Assembly (NCBI GenBank): GCA_964455395.1
Contig: CAYVWB010000091.1
Span: 1 to 15,138, forward strand
DNA from: CAYVWB01 sp964455395
GTDB lineage: Bacteria > Desulfobacterota > Desulfovibrionia > Desulfovibrionales > Desulfovibrionaceae
Direction: 5' to 3'
DNA length: 15,138 nucleotides
Below are positions 1 to 7,096 of this stretch, one piece after another. Position numbers and translations under genes: made by a program. The notes under the pieces were generated by a model. The model did not search any database. It was not told where the DNA came from and was given only the letters and a program-made list of their open reading frames with translations. How positions within the stretch are numbered: position 1 is the stretch's first letter; each line of letters opens with the position of its first letter.

Positions 1-654
1 CGGGTGAAGAACAATCTCCAGGTGGTCTCCAGTCTACTCAACCTGCAAGCCGGCTACGTGAAGGACGAGCAGACTCAGGACGTGCTGCGCGACAGCCAGA
101 ACCGTGTGAAGTCCATGGCGCTCATCCATGAGCGGCTCTACCGGTCGGACTCCCTGAAACGCATCGACTTCCGCGAATATGTCCAGAATCTAGCCCACCA
201 CGTGCGCAGCTCCTACGGCGCGTTGTCCGGCGTCAACGTGCGCCTGGAGATGGCGCCCCTGTTGATGGACGTGGATATGGCCATCCCGTGCGGGCTCATC
301 CTCAACGAGCTCATCTCCAACGCGCTCAAGCACGGCTATCCCAAAGGCGGTCCCGGCGAGGTGCGCATCCGCGTCTGGACAGAGCCGGAACTCCACAGCG
401 CAGGCGAGGCGGCCCCTGTCAGCCGCACGCCGCAAGGCGAGGGCGAATGCCGCCTGCACATGATGGTGGAGGACGACGGGCCCGGCTTCCAGCACCCCCG
501 GCACGACGAGATCACTCCGGAGAATGCGGAGACTCTGGGCCTGCAGCTCGCCAGCACGCTGGCGCAGCAGTTGCGCGGCGCGTTCGTTCTGGAGACGCCG
601 GCGCACGGAGCTCGCGCGCTTCTCGACATCCCCATGGACGTCTGCCAGACTTGA
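1..654 (+). CDS. Sensor histidine kinase, C-terminal part (HisKA_2 dimerisation/phosphoacceptor + HATPase), 5' truncated
   Basis: The reading frame is open from base 1, so the gene begins upstream of the window; the GTG at 4 is an internal codon, not the start. The first residues read RVKNNLQVVSSLL, the hallmark just after the phospho-accepting His in HisKA_2 kinases (usual form HRVKNNLQ), so that His should be the codon just outside the window. The HisKA_2 helices run to about residue 70. The ATPase domain follows, with an N box (LNELISNALKHGYP, about 100-113), a G1 box (VEDDGPGF, about 155-162) and a G2 region (TLGLQLASTLAQQL, about 176-189). Between N and G1 boxes lies a Ser/Pro/Glu-rich insertion of about 15 residues. 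Such kinases autophosphorylate and pass phosphate to a response regulator; the sensor domain and partner are not visible. The stop falls at the edge of a tandem repeat array. Confidence 0.9.
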   Translation, partial: RVKNNLQVVSSLLNLQAGYVKDEQTQDVLRDSQNRVKSMALIHERLYRSDSLKRIDFREYVQNLAHHVRSSYGALSGVNVRLEMAPLLMDVDMAIPCGLILNELISNALKHGYPKGGPGEVRIRVWTEPELHSAGEAAPVSRTPQGEGECRLHMMVEDDGPGFQHPRHDEITPENAETLGLQLASTLAQQLRGAFVLETPAHGARALLDIPMDVCQT

Positions 655-759
655 GCGACCTGCGGGAACTGCCAGACCTGCGTGATCTGCGGGAACTGCC
701 AGACCTGCGTGATCTGCGGGAACTGCCAGACCTGCGTGACCTGCGGGAACTGCCAGCCC
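642..759. repeat. 27-base tandem repeat array with nested 9-base period
   Basis: Three full 27-base units lie at 660-686, 687-713 and 714-740, with a partial fourth at 741-757. Each unit consists of three 9-base words that all begin CTGC and end GGGAA, CAGAC and GTGAT. Units 1 and 2 are identical and unit 3 differs at one base (GTGAC). A degraded two-word copy at 642-659 overlaps the last codons and stop of the histidine kinase, so the array begins inside that gene. The period is a multiple of three. One plus-strand frame reads a Leu-rich LRELPDLRD repeat and one minus-strand frame reads a QFPQITQVW repeat, but I see no start and ribosome site that would make either a gene. It lies between convergent genes. 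Confidence 0.9.
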
Positions 760-776
760 TGACCAGCCTCGTTTCC

Positions 777-791
777 CGTGCGGATCGCACG
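777..791. terminator. Small hairpin between convergent genes, possible terminator
   Basis: A perfect 6-base inverted repeat, CGTGCG-GAT-CGCACG, lies between the end of the histidine kinase (+) and the end of the 160-residue gene (-). It is followed on the plus strand only by TTCC, so there is no real U tract. Its place between converging genes suggests transcription stops here, but the call is weak. Apart from the repeat array and this hairpin, I see nothing else in 655-929. Confidence 0.3.
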
Positions 792-929
792 TTCCATTCA
801 CAGACTGCCTGCCGGCGCGGCGTTACAGATCGTCCTGAGGAGGGCGTATGGAGCGGGGGGGCCGCGGTCGGGTGTCGTGTCGTTTCGGATGCAGCCGGGG
901 CCTGTCGTGCAGGGCGCGAGGGCTTCGGT

Positions 930-1412
930 TCACTCTGCAAACGCAAGCCCTCGCAGCGGCGTCTTCCCTTCCAGGAATTCGTCGAGGCGGGGGCGTTCGC
1001 GCGCGTCGAAACGCAGTTCGCCCAGGGGCGCAGCTGGAGCGCGGGCGTACAGCGCCAGGGCGCGATCCAGGAAATCCGCCTGGAGCAGCGCCAGTGGGAG
1101 GGTGGCGCGGCGCAGGCTGCCGCCGTGGGACCACGCCACGCGCAGTGGCAAGGCGTAGCGGCGCTGGCCGTCCGGCGCGCGTTTGGAGACGAGGGCGCCG
1201 GTTTTCAGCAGGGTCTGCTCCACGCGGTCTTGGGGCGCGGCGCTCCAGGCGGCGAGGTGGCGGGGGAAATTGGGCCACAGGGCGGCGGCATAGAGGGGAT
1301 CGACCTTGAAGAGCAGGGAGAGGCCCGGCCTGTTGAGGAGTTCCGGCGCAGCGACCAGCTTGGCGGCGAGACGCTCCTGGAGCGTGTTGGCGAGGGCGGC
1401 GTAGTCGAGCAC
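930..1412 (-). CDS. Hypothetical protein, 160 residues, last gene of the minus-strand block
   Basis: I do not recognise a family. The product starts MLDYAALANTLQERLAAK, is soluble-looking (no signal peptide or membrane segment), is rich in Leu, Ala and Arg, and ends GLAFAE. The start is GTG at 1412, preceded by AAGGA about 7 bases upstream, and the gene begins 21 bases after the stop of the TPR gene, so the two are probably translated from one message. Its reading frame fills the gap with no overlap and keeps the composition of its neighbours, which argues that it is real. It may act with the TPR protein, but nothing in the sequence gives a function. Confidence 0.7.
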   Translation of the reverse strand: MLDYAALANTLQERLAAKLVAAPELLNRPGLSLLFKVDPLYAAALWPNFPRHLAAWSAAPQDRVEQTLLKTGALVSKRAPDGQRRYALPLRVAWSHGGSLRRATLPLALLQADFLDRALALYARAPAAPLGELRFDARERPRLDEFLEGKTPLRGLAFAE

Positions 1413-1433
1413 GGGGCGGTCCTTCTGCGTATC

Positions 1434-2282
1434 TCAGATCCTGAAGTGGAGTTTGCGCTTCCTGGCGTGCTTCTTGTTGATGAAGTCGAGGAATTTTTGG
1501 GCCATCTCGAACGCCGGGTCGAGGCGCAAGGCCTTTTCCAGGCACGCGACAGCCGCGGGGACGTCGCCGCGTTCGTAGTGGACCCGCGCGAGGTTGTGGA
1601 AGATGTGCGGGTCGTTGGGGGAGATGGTGAGAGCGCGGCGGTGGTGCATGAGCGCTTCATCCAGGAGCTGATTCTTGCGCAGGCCGGAGCCGAACTCCGT
1701 GAACATGTGTTTGTGCTCCGGCGCGTAGTCCAGGTCCTTGGCGGCCACTTTGGCGAGCATGTCCTTGGCCTTGGATATCTCGCCGCGCTTGAGGTGGCTG
1801 ATGCCCATGACGAAATCTGCGCGGGCGTTGCGTTCGATGATTTCGGCGGCGTCTTCCAGCTCGGCGTCGTCCAGCTCCACGGGGGCTGGGGGCGGAGAGG
1901 GTTGTTTGTCGTGTCGGGCCGTTTTCGAGCTGGCGGCCTTGGGTTTTTCGGCGTGCTGTCCGGACGCGTCCTGCTGGGTCCAGAGGTGGCGCTTCGTTCC
2001 GCCGAGGTCCAGGAAGAATTCGGGTTCCTCGGTGTAGTCCGCGCGAAATTCTTCCGGGGGGACGCGACGTTTGCCGCCGGTGGGGATGAGATTCTGGTTC
2101 AGTGGCTGGACGATGTAGTCGTCGTCGCCGGGGATGGGGCCCCAGACGGCCCAGTAGCGTTTGCGTTTGGCGACGCGTCGGGTCATGCCGGCGCCGAGGA
2201 CGTTGCGCTCCGTGGTGGAGTAGACGCCGCGCGGCTTGGTGGCGGGGTGTTCGCTGTCATCGCGGGGGGTGTCGTCTGCCAT
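1434..2282 (-). CDS. Tetratricopeptide repeat protein with conserved N-terminal region
   Basis: The protein has 282 residues. Residues 20-100 form a basic and aromatic N-terminal region with GVYSTTERNVLGAGMTRRVA, a YWAVWGP stretch and VQPLNQNLIPTG; I recall this type of N-terminus from Desulfovibrio TPR proteins but cannot name the domain. A charged, Pro/Ser/Lys-rich linker spans about 105-140. About three TPR units follow (roughly 153-186, 190-223 and 224-257), with typical ALTISPNDPHIFHNLARVHYERGD and ALRLDP spacing, and a very basic tail (KKHARKRKLHFRI). TPRs make helical protein-binding scaffolds. There is no signal peptide, so it is likely cytoplasmic. The ATG start has only a weak GGA upstream. 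It follows livF after 66 bases, so it may be the tail of the transport operon or start its own two-gene unit. Confidence 0.85.
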   Translation of the reverse strand: MADDTPRDDSEHPATKPRGVYSTTERNVLGAGMTRRVAKRKRYWAVWGPIPGDDDYIVQPLNQNLIPTGGKRRVPPEEFRADYTEEPEFFLDLGGTKRHLWTQQDASGQHAEKPKAASSKTARHDKQPSPPPAPVELDDAELEDAAEIIERNARADFVMGISHLKRGEISKAKDMLAKVAAKDLDYAPEHKHMFTEFGSGLRKNQLLDEALMHHRRALTISPNDPHIFHNLARVHYERGDVPAAVACLEKALRLDPAFEMAQKFLDFINKKHARKRKLHFRI

Positions 2283-2348
2283 GGTGCATCCAGCGTGGGC
2301 CGTCGCAGGGGGGGAGACGGCGTTTCGCCGCGTCGCGCGCTCCCGGGG

Positions 2349-3146
2349 TCAGCCGAGCCAGCGTTTGCGGCGGCGGTAGTGCTTCACATCGCGGTAACTG
2401 CGTTTTTCGCCGCCGTGGGAGAGGCCCAGGTAGAACTCCTGGACGTCCGGGTTGGAGAGGAGCGCGTGGGACTCGCCATCCAGCACGATGCGGCCGTTTT
2501 CCATGATATAGCCTCGCGCGGCGATGTTCAAGGCGGCGCGGGCGTTTTGCTCCACCAGCAGGATGGAGACGCCTTGTTCCTCGTTGAGGCGTTTGATGAT
2601 GCCGAAGATTTCCTCCACCAGCAGTGGGGCCAAGCCCAGGGAGGGTTCGTCCAGCAGGAGGAGGGTGGGCCGGGCCATGATGGCGCGGCCTATGGCGAGC
2701 ATTTGCTGTTCGCCGCCGGACATGTAGCCGGCGAGTTGCTTGCGCCGCTCCTGCAGCCGGGGGAAATAGTGGTACACCGTGGCCAGGCTTTCGGCGTATT
2801 CGCTGCGCGGCCGGGTGAACGCGCCGCAGCGCAGGTTTTCCTCCACGGTCAGGTCTTCGAAGACGCGGCGGCCCTCCATCACCTGGAAGACGCCTTGCCG
2901 CACGATCTTCTCCGGGGGGCGCTTGTGGATGGCTTCGCCGCGGAAAAACACGGCCCCCTCGGTCACTTCCCCATCCTCGTTGTGCAGGAGACCGGAGATG
3001 GCTTTGAGCGTGGTGGATTTGCCTGCGCCGTTGGCGCCGAGCAGAGCCGTGATGGCGCCTTCCTCCGCAGCGAGGGAAAGGCCTTTGAGCACGAGCACCA
3101 CGTCGTTGTAGACGACTTCGAGGTTTTCCACGTTCAGCAGGGGCAC
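2349..3146 (-). CDS. livF: Branched-chain amino acid-type ABC transporter, ATP-binding protein LivF
   Basis: The protein has 265 residues, slightly longer than typical LivF (about 235-240) because of a basic C-terminal tail. It has a Walker A at 37-45 (GANGAGKST), a Q-loop Gln in VFQVMEGRRVF (about 88), the signature MSGGEQQ at 142-148, and Walker B LLLLDEP at 162-168 followed by SLGLAP. The switch region is LLVEQN, the usual LivF variant with Gln where most ABC ATPases have His. The family powers uptake of hydrophobic amino acids, amides or other organic acids as a LivF-LivG heterodimer at the cytoplasmic face of LivHM. The start is GTG at 3146 with GGAGA 7 bases upstream. It lies 76 bases after the binding-protein gene. 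The true substrate is not shown by the ATPase. Confidence 0.95.
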   Translation of the reverse strand: MPLLNVENLEVVYNDVVLVLKGLSLAAEEGAITALLGANGAGKSTTLKAISGLLHNEDGEVTEGAVFFRGEAIHKRPPEKIVRQGVFQVMEGRRVFEDLTVEENLRCGAFTRPRSEYAESLATVYHYFPRLQERRKQLAGYMSGGEQQMLAIGRAIMARPTLLLLDEPSLGLAPLLVEEIFGIIKRLNEEQGVSILLVEQNARAALNIAARGYIMENGRIVLDGESHALLSNPDVQEFYLGLSHGGEKRSYRDVKHYRRRKRWLG

Positions 3147-3222
3147 GGGAGCGTCTCCAAAGGCGTTTTGCCCGCATGGTCGGGGAGCCGGTCTGCGCCG
3201 ACCCCCCGCGTCATGCGGCGTG

Positions 3223-4392
3223 TTATTTGCCCAGCCACTCGGCCTTGCGTTCCAGGGTTTCCACGCCGATGGGAACGAACGAGTCCCCTTCGATGCGGTA
3301 GAGCGTCACGGCCATGTTGGGTCGGTGGTCGTCCGGGAAGAAGCTGATGGGCGGGGTCAGGCCCAGGGGGTCGAAGTCCCGCATGCTTTCCAGGGCGTCC
3401 TTGATGGCGGGGCCGGTCACCTCGCCTTGGGCGGCGGCCATGCGGATGGCTTCACCCATGACGTACATGGAGGCGAAGCCGCGCACGTAGTGGATCATCT
3501 TGGGGTCGCCTTCGGTAATCTCGCGGATGAGCGCTGCGCCTTCCACGTCGGCGTCGTAAGTCACGGAGGTCTGCAGCACGATGTGGCCCTCTGCGGCGTC
3601 GCCGGCGAGGGCGAAGATGGACTCGTCCACACCCCAGAGGTTGGTGAAGAAGGTGGTCTCGAAGCCGAGCTTCTTGGCGTCCTTCATGATGACTGCGGTG
3701 GAGGGCGTGGTGCCGCCCACCCACACGAAGTCTGGCGCTTTCTTCTGCATGGAGAGGAGTTGCGTGGTGGCGTCGATGGCGCCCAGCGCCACATTCTCCT
3801 GGCCGACGATTTCGAAACCGAGTTCCTCGGCGTAGGCTTTGCCGGCGTCGATGGGCGCCAAGCCGTAGGGGTGGTCCGGGAAGATGAAGCCCAACTTGGG
3901 CGCGCGGTCTTGCGTCCAGTTATCCTTGAGGTATTTGAGCGCGGCGCGCAGCTGGGTGGAGTAGTCCGCAGCGATGAAGAAGTTGTAGGGCGCATCCTTG
4001 GGATCGGCGAGGTGCGCGGAGTAGGAAGCCGAGAGCACGGGAATCTCGTCGCGACCCACGAAGCGCACCAAAGCCTCCGTGTCCTGCGTGCCCCAGCCTT
4101 GCAGAGCCACCATGCCTTGGGTCTTGAACTTCTTGTAGGCGGCGAGGGCCTGCTGGGCGTTGTACGCGTAGTCCACTTGCAGGGGGTCGATCTCGTAGCC
4201 CGGGATGAACTCCGTCTCGTTGATGTGCTTGATGGCGTCCAGGATGCCCTCGGCGTAGGGCGCGCCCACGGTGGAGGTGGGCCCCGAAAGATCCGAGAGC
4301 ACGCCGACCTTGATGGTCTCCTTGGCGACGGCTGGCGCAGCGAGACAGATCGCCAGCGCTGCAGCCGTGATGAGGGTGGAGAGTGTGCGCAT
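3223..4392 (-). CDS. Periplasmic substrate-binding protein of a Liv-type ABC transporter (Peripla_BP_6 type)
   Basis: The protein has 389 residues. Residues 1-23 are a Sec signal peptide (MRTLST, hydrophobic core, AVA then KE), so it is exported to the periplasm. The mature protein opens IKVGVLSDLSGPTSTVGAPYA, the classic beginning of Leu/Ile/Val-binding-type proteins, and keeps the two-lobe pattern (GWGTQDTEAL, VPVLSASYS-like DEIPVLSASYS, FIFPDHPYG, DFVWVGGTTPSTA). Family members bind amino acids, amides, short fatty acids or aromatic acids; the neighbouring acyl-CoA synthetase favours a carboxylic acid, which is inference. I chose ATG 4392 because it starts the signal peptide and has AAGGGG 8 bases upstream; the frame is open much further upstream but that part is out of frame with the permease genes. 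No lipobox Cys is present. Confidence 0.93.
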   Translation of the reverse strand: MRTLSTLITAAALAICLAAPAVAKETIKVGVLSDLSGPTSTVGAPYAEGILDAIKHINETEFIPGYEIDPLQVDYAYNAQQALAAYKKFKTQGMVALQGWGTQDTEALVRFVGRDEIPVLSASYSAHLADPKDAPYNFFIAADYSTQLRAALKYLKDNWTQDRAPKLGFIFPDHPYGLAPIDAGKAYAEELGFEIVGQENVALGAIDATTQLLSMQKKAPDFVWVGGTTPSTAVIMKDAKKLGFETTFFTNLWGVDESIFALAGDAAEGHIVLQTSVTYDADVEGAALIREITEGDPKMIHYVRGFASMYVMGEAIRMAAAQGEVTGPAIKDALESMRDFDPLGLTPPISFFPDDHRPNMAVTLYRIEGDSFVPIGVETLERKAEWLGK

Positions 4393-4436
4393 ACGTCGTT
4401 CCCCTTGTGTTGAAAGTGACCCTGCAGCGCGTACGG

Positions 4437-5483
4437 CTAGTGCGCGAAGGGATACAGTTTCCAGTACGCCTTGAAGAGCTTCCAACGGTGTTGCAGGCCC
4501 TCCGGCTCGAAGATGAGGAAGAGCGCCAGCACCAGGCCGAAGACGCCTTCCTTGGCGGCCAGCAGATAGCTGCTGACATCCGGGAAGACGCCGCTCATGG
4601 CGTCGGCGATGGCGTTCAACGCCTCGGGCAGTATGGTGATGAAGACGGCCCCGAAGACCGCCCCCTGCACCGAGCCGAGCCCCCCGATGATGATCATCGC
4701 CAGATACGAGATGGACAGCCCGATGCCGAAGGGTTCCGGCGTGATGTACATGGTGTAGTGCGCCCACAAGCCCCCGGCCAGCCCGGCCATGAACGAACTC
4801 ACCGCGAAAGCCATGAGTTTGTAGCGGAAGAGATCCACGCCCACGATCTCCGCTGAGAGGTGATGGTCCCGGATGGAGACGAACGCCCGGCCGAAACGCG
4901 TGCGCATGATGTTGCACGCAGCCAGCACCACCAGCACGACCACGCCCAGCGAGAGGTAGAACATCGAGCCGTCCGTGTCGAAGACGACGCCTGCGATGGA
5001 AGGCGGGTCCACCGGCAGGCCCATGGACCCCCCCGTGACCGCTTCCCAGTGCAGGAAGACGTATTCCAGGATGAGCTGCGCCGCCAAAGTGGCGATGGCC
5101 AGATAGATGCCCTTGAGCCGCAGCGAAGGCACGCCGAAGAACATCCCGATCAAGGCGGCCACGCACCCGCCGGCGGGCAACGCCACGATGAACGGAACCC
5201 CCTGCAACGTGAGGTAGCCGGAAGCGTACGCTCCCACGCCCACGAACGCTCCGTGCCCCAAGGATATCTGCCCGCACGCGCCCGTCAGCAGGTTCAGGCT
5301 CACCGCCGCGATGATGGCGATATTGATGAGGATCAACACCGAAAGATAATACGCGTTCAGAAACAGCGGACACACCGCCAGCAACACCAGCAGCGCTGCA
5401 AATCGCGCATATTGGAACGAGCCCTTCAGCAGTCGCGACTCGGCTGCGTAGCTCTCGAAAAAGACGCCGCATTTCGTGTCCAT
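4437..5483 (-). CDS. livM: Liv-type ABC transporter permease LivM
   Basis: The protein has 348 residues, with a polar N-terminal extension of about 25 residues and then eight or more hydrophobic segments. The diagnostic stretch NLLTGACGQISLGHGAFVG sits after the first two segments, followed by GVPSLRLKGIYLAIATLA, both typical of LivM. The cytoplasmic coupling region RTRFGRAFVSIRDHHLSAE is clear, with the IRD/E-x-x-xAE pattern that contacts the ATPase. It forms the inner-membrane pore with LivH. The start is ATG at 5483 with GAGGG about 9 bases upstream; it begins 3 bases after the LivH stop, so translation is coupled. It ends 44 bases before the binding-protein gene. The residue after SIRD is His rather than the more common Glu, a minor variation. 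Confidence 0.95.
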   Translation of the reverse strand: MDTKCGVFFESYAAESRLLKGSFQYARFAALLVLLAVCPLFLNAYYLSVLILINIAIIAAVSLNLLTGACGQISLGHGAFVGVGAYASGYLTLQGVPFIVALPAGGCVAALIGMFFGVPSLRLKGIYLAIATLAAQLILEYVFLHWEAVTGGSMGLPVDPPSIAGVVFDTDGSMFYLSLGVVVLVVLAACNIMRTRFGRAFVSIRDHHLSAEIVGVDLFRYKLMAFAVSSFMAGLAGGLWAHYTMYITPEPFGIGLSISYLAMIIIGGLGSVQGAVFGAVFITILPEALNAIADAMSGVFPDVSSYLLAAKEGVFGLVLALFLIFEPEGLQHRWKLFKAYWKLYPFAH

Positions 5484-5486
5484 ACC

Positions 5487-6374
5487 CTAGACCCTCTCGA
5501 TCTCCTTGGTTCCGAACAGACCGTACGGCTTGATCATCAAGATGATCACCAGGAAGATGAACGCCGCCACCTCCTTGAAGCCGGAGAGGCCCAGCAGGTC
5601 CTTGGCCAGACCGTCGCAGACGTTCTCCAGCACCCCGATGACGATGCCTCCCACCGCAGCGCCCAGCAAGCTGTCCAGACCGCCCAGAATCACCGCGGGG
5701 AACACCTTCAGACCCAGGTGCCCCAGTTGCGCGTTGATGCCGTTGATATTGCCCAGAATCACCCCGCCGATGGAGCTCACCACCGCAGCGATGCACCACG
5801 AAAGCGCGAAGATGTTCTTCACCCCGATGCCCATGGACGCCGCTGCAGTCTGGTCGTGCGCCGTGGCGCGCATGGCCACGCCGTACCGCGTGTGCTTGAA
5901 GAAGACCGAAAAGATGGCGAAGAGCATGAGCGCCAGCACGAAGGCTGCGATGTACACCGGAGAGACGGGCAACCCCGCGATCATCACCGGCTCCTGCGGC
6001 AACACTTGCGGATAGACGCGGATCTGCGTGCCCCAGATGAGCTGCACCAGCGACTTGAGCACCGTGGAAAGGCCCACCGTGATCATGATGACGCTGATGG
6101 CGGGTTCCCCCACCATGGGCCGCAACGCGATGCGTTCGATGGCCAGCCCGAAGACCACGCTGAATCCCAGCGTCATGATGAAGGAAACGAGGAACGGCAG
6201 CTGCATCTGCACGGTGAGCGCGAAGCAGACGTACGCACCCACCATCACCAGCTCGCCTTGCGCGAAGTTCACCACCTTCGTCGCCTTGTAGATGATGACG
6301 AACCCCAGCGCCACCAGGGAGTAGATGGAGCCCACCACCAGACCATTGATCACCAGCTGCAGATAGTATTCCAT
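5487..6374 (-). CDS. livH: Liv-type ABC transporter permease LivH
   Basis: The protein has 295 residues, the usual LivH length, with about eight membrane segments. The N-terminus is diagnostic: MEYYLQLVINGLVVGSIYSL, then ALGFVIIYKATKVVNFAQGE, a GELVMVGAY helix, and the coupling stretch RYGVAMRATAHDQTAAASMG that docks on the ATPase. The C-terminal part (GGLDSLLGAAVGGIVIGVLE) also fits. It pairs with LivM in the inner membrane. The start is ATG 6374; the ribosome site is weak (GGGA about 9 bases upstream), and this is the only transporter gene preceded by a long untranslated gap (178 bases), which contains a hairpin. Expression of the permease half may therefore be set separately from the synthetase half of the operon. 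Confidence 0.95.
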   Translation of the reverse strand: MEYYLQLVINGLVVGSIYSLVALGFVIIYKATKVVNFAQGELVMVGAYVCFALTVQMQLPFLVSFIMTLGFSVVFGLAIERIALRPMVGEPAISVIMITVGLSTVLKSLVQLIWGTQIRVYPQVLPQEPVMIAGLPVSPVYIAAFVLALMLFAIFSVFFKHTRYGVAMRATAHDQTAAASMGIGVKNIFALSWCIAAVVSSIGGVILGNINGINAQLGHLGLKVFPAVILGGLDSLLGAAVGGIVIGVLENVCDGLAKDLLGLSGFKEVAAFIFLVIILMIKPYGLFGTKEIERV

Positions 6375-6552
6375 ATGTGAGACGTCCCGGGCGCGGTCCG
6401 GCGTGGTCCGCGCGGTTGGTGCGTTGTAGGGAGCGGCAAGGAATGCGGCGTCCGCTTCGGTCCGGCGCGGCGACGCCCGGCGCTGCCGCAGCGAGTCCTT
6501 CAGACGTCTGCGGCCGGTCTGCTGCAGTCCGCCGGAGCATGCCGGCGCCGAA
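6375..6552 (-). promoter_or_regulatory. Intra-operon gap with a 7-base-stem hairpin before livH
   Basis: These 178 bases separate the second mini membrane protein from livH, in an operon where most other gaps are under 80 bases. A perfect inverted repeat, GCCGCAG (6485-6491) and CTGCGGC (6508-6514), encloses a 16-base loop that itself contains the palindrome AGACGTCT. There is no U tract after it on the minus strand, so it is not a standard terminator; it could be a processing or pausing site. No credible gene or promoter hexamers were found in the gap. Confidence 0.4.
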
Positions 6553-6822
6553 TCACCGGCCTCGCAGCAGGCCGTAGCCGGCCAGGCCGAGGCCCAGCCC
6601 TGTCACGGCAAAGCCCGCCTGACTGAAAAACCAGAGCGCCTGGCCCTCCGGCGGCAAGGCCGACACGGCTCCGAAGACGTCCGCTGCGGTAAGCCACGCC
6701 GCCGCCTCCGGGTGCGCTTCCAGGTACGAGTCCGCCAAAGCCCGGCCGATGAACCCGCACGCCGCCACCGCCAGTCCCAGCCCGACGAGACCCTTGCGTG
6801 ACCTGCGTGAGCGGCGACGCAT
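6553..6822 (-). CDS. Small two-segment membrane protein B (paralogue of the preceding gene)
   Basis: The protein has 89 residues. A very basic N-terminus (MRRRSRRSRKG) precedes a first hydrophobic segment (about 11-29), a polar stretch of about 35 residues (ADSYLEAHPEAAAWLTAADV), and a second hydrophobic segment (about 65-86) ending LLRGR. By the positive-inside rule both ends should be cytoplasmic, with the middle in the periplasm. It clearly matches the neighbouring 86-residue protein: both have a G-L/F-V/I-G motif at the end of segment 1, an N/H-P pair, an LP about 60 residues in, an AL-F-F-x-x-AGF motif, and a G-x-GLxL segment ending in GR. The start is ATG 6822 with TGAGG upstream; this TGA is the stop of the previous gene, giving a 9-base gap and coupled translation. 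I recognise no named family. Confidence 0.75.
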   Translation of the reverse strand: MRRRSRRSRKGLVGLGLAVAACGFIGRALADSYLEAHPEAAAWLTAADVFGAVSALPPEGQALWFFSQAGFAVTGLGLGLAGYGLLRGR

Positions 6823-6831
6823 GACGTTGCC

Positions 6832-7092
6832 TCAGCTCCGACGCCCGAGGACGAAGGCGATGGCTGTCAGCGCCAGCCCCGCGCCGCCGATGACGAAGCC
6901 CGCGTCCTGGAAAAAGAGCGCAGCGCGCGCTGACAAAGGCAGCTCCGGCTGCGCGCCGAAGAAGCCGAACAGCGCATCGCCCAGCACCACGCCGGGGTTG
7001 TTTCGAATCCACTGCTCGGACCACCACAGCCCGACCAGGCCCACGGCCGTGACGAGCAGGCCGAGCGTCGCCAGTCTGCCGCGCTGGCGCAT
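6832..7092 (-). CDS. Small two-segment membrane protein A (paralogue of the following gene)
   Basis: The protein has 86 residues. Segment 1 is about 7-25 (LATLGLLVTAVGLVGLW), followed by a polar loop with SEQWIRNNPG and GAQPELPLSARAA, then segment 2 at about 60-82 (AGFVIGGAGLALTAIAFVLG) ending GRRS. Both ends are basic and probably cytoplasmic. It begins 4 bases after the acyl-CoA synthetase stop with a strong GGGAGG 8 bases before the ATG, so it is a real, translated member of the operon. It resembles the next gene along most of its length, so the pair arose by tandem duplication. Being encoded between a CoA synthetase and a permease suggests an accessory subunit that anchors the synthetase or modulates the transporter; that is inference. 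No named family recognised. Confidence 0.75.
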   Translation of the reverse strand: MRQRGRLATLGLLVTAVGLVGLWWSEQWIRNNPGVVLGDALFGFFGAQPELPLSARAALFFQDAGFVIGGAGLALTAIAFVLGRRS

Positions 7093-7096
7093 GCGT

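Noticed and set aside
660..757. The 27-base array as a CRISPR or a leucine-rich-repeat gene
   Set aside because: There are no unique spacers between units, so it is not a CRISPR. The Leu-rich reading lasts only about 33 residues and has no start with a ribosome site.
288..3347. Plus-strand open frame of 1019 residues covering the repeat array, the TPR gene and livF
   Set aside because: It lies antisense to three supported minus-strand genes, has a low-complexity Gly/Val/Arg-rich translation with no motif, and no ribosome site. It is a by-product of high GC content.
4860..6380. Plus-strand open frame of 506 residues, His/Asp/Gln/Arg-rich
   Set aside because: It is antisense to livM and livH; its odd composition is the reverse reading of hydrophobic membrane codons.
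4393..6540. Upstream extension of the binding-protein frame to 1105 residues
   Set aside because: The part before 4392 runs out of frame through livM and livH and reads as Arg/His/Gly-rich noise. The signal peptide and ribosome site fix the real start at 4392.
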